Positions 60,089-64,000 of a DNA stretch of 64,000 nt are shown here, in pieces (position 1 is the stretch's first letter; each line of letters opens with the position of its first letter). Location of the stretch: the NCBI RefSeq assembly GCF_903915725.1, contig NZ_CAIWTY010000075.1, positions 208,874 to 272,873 of the forward strand. Reading direction: 5' to 3'. The translations under genes were made by a program, and so were the position numbers. The stretch is from an uncultured Rhodopila sp. (GTDB lineage: Bacteria; Pseudomonadota; Alphaproteobacteria; Acetobacterales; Acetobacteraceae). Below the pieces are notes generated by a model. That model searched no databases. It saw only the letters and a program-made list of their open reading frames with translations, and had not been told where the DNA came from.

Positions 60089-62002
60089 ATGGCCGCGGCG
60101 CGTTCCCTGATTCGCATCGCCGTCAATGTCGCCCTCGACGGCGGCATGGCGGCTCTCTCCGTGCCGGTGGCGAGGTTCCTCGCCGACCCGGCGGTGCCTC
60201 CGTACCACCCGCTCTGGACCATCCCCCTCGGCGCCGCCGCCCTGCTCACCGCCGGCATCCCGTTCCGCCTCTCCCTGCAATACTGGCGCTTCGCCGCCAT
60301 CGGCGACCTGTTCACCGTCGCCGCCAGTGCCGCCCTCGGTGCCGCCCTGTTCGCCGGCGCCACCACGCTCGCCGGCATCAACCAGCCCAACCCGGCCTTC
60401 CCCGTCATCCTCGCCCTCACCCTGCTCGCCCTGCTAGGCGCCCCCCGCGTCTTCTACCGCTGGCGCCGCGGCCGCCCCGCCGCCCGGCCGGTGGAAACCA
60501 ACGCCACCATCCTGCTCGCCGGCAGCATCGAGGACGCCGATCTCTTCATCCGCGCCCTGGCCCGCGATCGGCGGCAACTGTTCCGGGTGGAGGGCCTGCT
60601 CGCCTCCTCCGACCGTCAGACCGGCCGCCGCATCCAGGGCTACCGCATCCTCGGCTCGCTCGACGACGCCGCCGCCGTGCTGGAGCAACTCCGCAACGAG
60701 GACCGCCTGCCCGGCACTCTGGTCTTCGTCACCCCCGAACTGGCCGGCGCCCGCCTCGCCCGCGTGGTGGCCGAGGCTGACCGCTTCGGCCTCCAGGTCC
60801 GCCAGGCGCCGCGCCCCACCGCGCTGGCGGATCACAGCGACAAGCCGCGCCCCGTCGAACTCCGCCCCGTCGCGATCGAGGACCTGCTCAACCGCCCGCA
60901 GGTCCCGCTCGACCGCGACGGCATGGCGCGGCTGATCCAGGGGCGGCGCGTCATCGTCACCGGCGCGGGGGGCACCATCGGCAGCGAACTCGCCCGCCAG
61001 GTCGCCGCCTTCGGCCCCGGCACGTTGATCCTGCTCGACAACGGCGAATACGCGCTGTGGCAGATCGATTTGGAGCTGGCGGAGACCCACCCCGGCGTCA
61101 ACCGCCGCGCCCTGATCGCCGACATCCGCGACGAATCCCGCATCCGCGCGGTGTTCGAGGAATACCGGCCGGAGCTGGTGTTCCACGCCGCCGCCCTGAA
61201 GCACGTGCCGATGGTGGAGGCCAACCCGCTGGAGGGCATGGCCACCAACGCCGCCGGCACTCGCCATGTGGCCGATGCCGCAAGGGCGGTGGGCGCGCTG
61301 GCGATGGTGCTGATCTCCACCGACAAGGCGGTGAACCCGACCAGCGTGATGGGCGCCTCCAAGCGGCTGGCGGAGATGTACTGCCAGGCGCTGGATATCT
61401 CGGCGCGCACGGCGCAGCAGGGGATGCGCTGCATCACCGTGCGGTTCGGCAATGTGCTTGGCAGCACCGGGTCGGTTGTGCCCCTGTTCCAGCGCCAGTT
61501 GGCGCGCGGCGGCCCGCTGACGGTGACGCATCCCGACATGCAGCGCTACTTCATGACGGTGCGGGAGGCGGTCGGGCTCGTGCTGCAAGCCAGCGTCCTC
61601 GGCGTCAACGGCGCGGCGCTGCCGTCCGGCGAGGATGGCGGCATCTTCGTGCTGGACATGGGGGAGCCGGTGAAGATCGTCGACCTCGCCCGCCAGATCA
61701 TCCGCCTCGCCGGCCTGGTGCCGGAGCAGGACATCGAAATCCGCTTCACCGGCCTGCGCCCCGGCGAAAAGCTGTTCGAGGAACTGTTCCACGGCAAGGA
61801 GCCGCCCGAGCCGACGGGATATGCCGGGCTGCTCATGGCCTCCCCCCGCACCGCGGACCCCGCCATTGTCGGCCGCGCCATCGAGGAAATCGGCAGCGCG
61901 TGCCGCGGCGGCCAGGTCAAGCTGGCGCTGACCTTGCTCGGTCGCCTGATCCCCGAGTTCGAACACAACATCGACGGCTCCGCCGGCGAGGTTCGGGCGT
62001 GA
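60089..62002 (+). CDS. CapD/PglF-type nucleoside-diphosphate-sugar 4,6-dehydratase
   Basis: A 637-residue protein. The N-terminal 130 residues contain hydrophobic helices (AALSVPVARFLADP, LGAAALLTAGIPF, FTVAASAALGAALF); residues 290 on form the SDR-type dehydratase: VTGAGGTIGSELARQVAAFG, HAAALKHVPMVEANP, the catalytic LISTDKAVNPTSVMGASKR (Asp-Lys, with Met instead of Tyr as in PglF/FlaA1), and VRFGNVLGSTGSVVPLF. It should convert UDP-GlcNAc to the 4-keto-6-deoxy sugar. ATG 60089 was chosen at the first membrane region; upstream in-frame codons belong to acquired DNA. Confidence 0.92.
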   Translation: MAAARSLIRIAVNVALDGGMAALSVPVARFLADPAVPPYHPLWTIPLGAAALLTAGIPFRLSLQYWRFAAIGDLFTVAASAALGAALFAGATTLAGINQPNPAFPVILALTLLALLGAPRVFYRWRRGRPAARPVETNATILLAGSIEDADLFIRALARDRRQLFRVEGLLASSDRQTGRRIQGYRILGSLDDAAAVLEQLRNEDRLPGTLVFVTPELAGARLARVVAEADRFGLQVRQAPRPTALADHSDKPRPVELRPVAIEDLLNRPQVPLDRDGMARLIQGRRVIVTGAGGTIGSELARQVAAFGPGTLILLDNGEYALWQIDLELAETHPGVNRRALIADIRDESRIRAVFEEYRPELVFHAAALKHVPMVEANPLEGMATNAAGTRHVADAARAVGALAMVLISTDKAVNPTSVMGASKRLAEMYCQALDISARTAQQGMRCITVRFGNVLGSTGSVVPLFQRQLARGGPLTVTHPDMQRYFMTVREAVGLVLQASVLGVNGAALPSGEDGGIFVLDMGEPVKIVDLARQIIRLAGLVPEQDIEIRFTGLRPGEKLFEELFHGKEPPEPTGYAGLLMASPRTADPAIVGRAIEEIGSACRGGQVKLALTLLGRLIPEFEHNIDGSAGEVRA

Positions 62003-62015
62003 CGCCGAGACGCAC

Positions 62016-62103
62016 CGTCATGGCGGGCGAAGGCCCGCCATCCACGCCTTTGACCGTCCCAACACCGCAAGGCGTGGATGGCGGCCCTTCGGCCACCATG
62101 ACG
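62016..62103. repeat. REP-like imperfect palindrome, type B copy 2
   Basis: CGTCATGGCGGGCGAAGGCC opens the element, continuing through CCATCCACGCCTTTG, and the inverted arm returns from CAAGGCGTGGATGGCGGCCC to GGCCACCATGACG. The left arm is identical over about 37 bases to that of the element at 31367. It fills most of the gap between the dehydratase and aminotransferase genes. Confidence 0.88.
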
Positions 62104-62144
62104 ATAGCGCCACCGACCCGATAAGCCACCCGCACCGAGGTCCC

Positions 62145-63284
62145 ATGTCCGACTCCCCCCGCGCCATCCCCTTCCTCGACCTCAAAGCGCAGCAGGCCCG
62201 CATCGCGGCCGATCTGCGCCGCCGGATCGACACGGTGCTGGAACACTGCCAGTTCATCCTCGGCCCGGAAGTGCGCGAACTCGAAGCCGAACTGGCCAAA
62301 TTCTGCGGTGCGGCGCACTGCGTCAGCGTCAGCTCCGGCACCGACGCCCTGCAAATCGCCCTGATGGCCGAGGAGATCGGCCGCGGCGACGCAGTCTTCC
62401 TCCCCGCCTTCACCTACACCGCAACCGCGGAGGTGCCCCTGTTGCTCGGCGCCACCCCGGTCTTCGTCGATGTCGATCCCCGCACCTTCCAGATCGACAC
62501 CGCCCACCTGAAGCAGCGGATCGAGGAAACGCAGAACGCCGGCAAGCTGAAGCCCCGCGCCATCATCGGCGTGGACCTGTTCGGCCAGCCCGCCGACTGG
62601 CCCGCGCTGAGCGAGATCGCCCGCCGCAACCACCTGTTCCTGCTGGACGATCTGGCGCAAAGCTTCGGCTCCACCCTGCACGGGCGCCCCGTTGGCAGCC
62701 AGGCCGATGCCACCGCCACCAGCTTCTTCCCATCCAAGCCGCTCGGCGCCTACGGCGACGGCGGCGCGCTGTTCACTGAATCCGAGGAACGGGCCGATCT
62801 CTATCGCAGCCTGCGTACGCATGGGGAGGGCAAGACCCGCTATGAGGTGCTGCGCACCGGCATGAACGGCCGCCTGGACTCGATCCAGGCCGCGATCCTG
62901 CTGTCGAAACTGGCCGTCTTCCCCGAGGAACTACAGGCGCGCGAGCGCATCGCCCGGACCTATGACCAGCGGCTCGGCAACGCCGTCACCACGCCAAAGC
63001 GTGTCCCTGGCAGCACCAGCGCCTGGGCGATCTACGCCATCCTGCTGAAAGACGAGGCCGCCCGCGACCGCATTCAGGCCGCGTTGCGCGCCGATGGGGT
63101 GCCGACAGCGATCTACTACCCCCGCCCGCTGCACCACCAGCCCGCCTACAGCGGCCAGCACGACGGGTCGTCGCTGCCGGTCTCGGAGGATCTGGCGACC
63201 CGGATTCTCGCCTTGCCGATACACCCGGACCTGACGGAGGACGACGTCGCCCGGATCTGTTCTTCGGTCCTGGCGGCGGCGTAG
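62145..63284 (+). CDS. DegT/DnrJ/EryC1-type sugar aminotransferase
   Basis: A 379-residue PLP enzyme. IPFLDLKAQQARI, the substrate loop CVSVSSGTDALQIALMAEE, LPAFTYTATAEVPLLLGATP and FFPSKPLGAYGDGGALFTE, with the PLP-binding Lys, are diagnostic. It probably aminates the 4-keto sugar made by the preceding dehydratase, giving a UDP-4-amino-4,6-dideoxy sugar (bacillosamine-like pathway). It may feed surface polysaccharide or glycoprotein synthesis; no acetyltransferase is in the window. Confidence 0.93.
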   Translation: MSDSPRAIPFLDLKAQQARIAADLRRRIDTVLEHCQFILGPEVRELEAELAKFCGAAHCVSVSSGTDALQIALMAEEIGRGDAVFLPAFTYTATAEVPLLLGATPVFVDVDPRTFQIDTAHLKQRIEETQNAGKLKPRAIIGVDLFGQPADWPALSEIARRNHLFLLDDLAQSFGSTLHGRPVGSQADATATSFFPSKPLGAYGDGGALFTESEERADLYRSLRTHGEGKTRYEVLRTGMNGRLDSIQAAILLSKLAVFPEELQARERIARTYDQRLGNAVTTPKRVPGSTSAWAIYAILLKDEAARDRIQAALRADGVPTAIYYPRPLHHQPAYSGQHDGSSLPVSEDLATRILALPIHPDLTEDDVARICSSVLAAA

Positions 63285-63717
63285 CCGGCGTAGAGATCGG
63301 CCAATCGCCGGTTTCTCTATCCAGTCGGGGGAGAGGTGACGCCAAGCATAAGTCAAGAGCGGGCGGTGGCAAAAATAGCGGCTTATTAAGGCCATTTGCG
63401 AGGTGTTTCACGAACTTGGCCATAGGTGCCCGGATCGCATGCCGTTCGGCGCAGGGAACAGAACCGCGCCGCTGCAAAGCTCCGTAAGGATAGCCTCTTG
63501 TTCTTCCCCGACCGGGAAGCCGGCACCCGCATGACGCAGGATGATTGTCGGGTGCAGCGTCACTGATGCCATCGTGGCAAAGGGAAAAACCTGGATAGGG
63601 AATGCCCTGTGGCGCGCAATGCCTGGCACCATGCTTTTGCGCTTGATTTTGAGACGCGGTTGGTCATATAGTGAACAAACAAAGAACAACTCTCATCCCC
63701 CACCCGGACCGCCCTTT
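63285..63717. other. Intergenic region with a LexA box
   Basis: About 430 bases. A minus-strand open frame (63408-63689) exists but shows no domain. The right part contains the LexA box and promoter-like TTGATT and TATAGT elements (about 63637-63672, 18 bases apart). Otherwise I see nothing. Confidence 0.5.
63673..63687 (+). promoter_or_regulatory. LexA (SOS) box
   Basis: GAACAAACAAAGAAC is an exact GAAC-N7-GAAC, the complement of the alphaproteobacterial LexA site GTTC-N7-GTTC. It starts four bases after a TATAGT -10-like hexamer at 63667-63672 and 45 bases before the start codon of the last gene, in the right place to block transcription. It predicts DNA-damage induction of that gene. Confidence 0.75.
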
Positions 63718-64000
63718 ATGCCCGAACCCGAAGCCTCCCCATCCCAGCCCCCCATGACCACGGAGGAACGCGGCGAATTGGATCTGTTCCAGCAGGCCCT
63801 GTTCAACCTGATCCCGTTCTTCATGGACGGCGCCCGCGGCGATGCGGCCCGGGCGCGCACCGCGGCCGTGCAACTGCTGCGATCCTACCCGATCCGCTCG
63901 ATGCTGGAGCTTCAGCTCGTCACCGAGGTCATCGCCTTCTCGCAATCGGCGCTGGACAACCTGCGCCGGGCCAAGGCGGAACCGCTGATGCCGGAGGTTC
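63718..64000 (+). CDS. Hypothetical protein, 3' truncated by the window edge
   Basis: At least 94 residues: a polar start (MPEPEASPSQPP), then DLFQQALFNLIPFFMDGARG, VQLLRSYPIRSMLELQLVTE and VIAFSQSALDNLRRAKA. It looks helical. I do not recognise the family; the visible part has no catalytic motif. The ATG at 63718 follows the LexA box by about 30 bases, so a damage-inducible gene is likely. A second ATG (codon 13) is possible. Confidence 0.7.
   Translation, partial: MPEPEASPSQPPMTTEERGELDLFQQALFNLIPFFMDGARGDAARARTAAVQLLRSYPIRSMLELQLVTEVIAFSQSALDNLRRAKAEPLMPEV

Noticed and set aside
63408..63689. Minus-strand open frame in the last intergenic region
   Set aside because: It begins inside the LexA box and has no ribosome site or domain.

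Overview
The window is about 64 kb of GC-rich bacterial chromosome. The gene set points to an alphaproteobacterium of the Rhodospirillales/Acetobacteraceae type. The hints are the succinylase dap genes, a CioAB-like bd oxidase with a CydX-sized third gene, a DraT/DraG nitrogenase switch, and a LexA box of the alphaproteobacterial GAAC-N7-GAAC form. The family assignment is inference. No rRNA, tRNA, IS element or CRISPR array was seen.

Layout. 0-13 kb is core metabolism: fmt (end), truA, two paralogous membrane proteins, dapE, dapD, an FtsB-like protein, a universal stress protein, pdxH, an acyl-CoA dehydrogenase, a RES/Xre toxin-antitoxin pair, rsmD, an RluB-type synthase, purD and xseA. 13-17.3 kb carries an SDR, a carboxymuconolactone-decarboxylase-like protein and a probable 4-cresol/4-alkylphenol dehydrogenase operon (cytochrome c, unknown secreted protein, flavoprotein). 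17.4-19.1 kb is draT-draG. 19.7-27.6 kb is accessory: a tandem-domain GT61 glycosyltransferase, a membrane protein, a D12 adenine methylase with a SacI-like endonuclease, a SulP transporter and a ferritin-like protein. 27.6-30.6 kb holds an exosortase divergent from one secreted choice-of-anchor A protein, with a sigma-54 type promoter in front of the latter. 30.7-43.1 kb has a SOUL protein, cydABX, a BI-1 protein, a YbbP/YbbA/TesA cluster, thpR, a monooxygenase-like protein, a GH13 glucosidase and a 2-hydroxyacid dehydrogenase.

43.3-54.5 kb is one long nitrogen-scavenging operon, urtABCDE-ureDA-ureBCEFG, led by a near-consensus sigma-54 promoter. It has an internal terminator after urtA, and a BrnT/BrnA toxin-antitoxin pair sits antisense between ureA and ureB. 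With DraT/DraG this suggests a diazotroph that manages its nitrogen supply tightly.

54.5-59.8 kb is a toxin-antitoxin/defence island: an AbiEii-like nucleotidyltransferase pair, two paralogous MNT-HEPN modules head to head, HicA-like and HicB-like genes, and an AT-richer cassette of three overlapping genes (58.4-59.8 kb) that I cannot assign. The cassette is the best candidate for an undescribed system. Two toxin-like genes in the island have a non-ATG codon exactly where the start is expected (CTG, ATA). 60-63.3 kb encodes a CapD/PglF-type sugar dehydratase and a DegT aminotransferase for an amino-sugar. The window ends inside a gene preceded by a LexA box. Four long imperfect palindromes of two related types (REP-like) are scattered at 31.4, 34.2, 37.9 and 62.0 kb.
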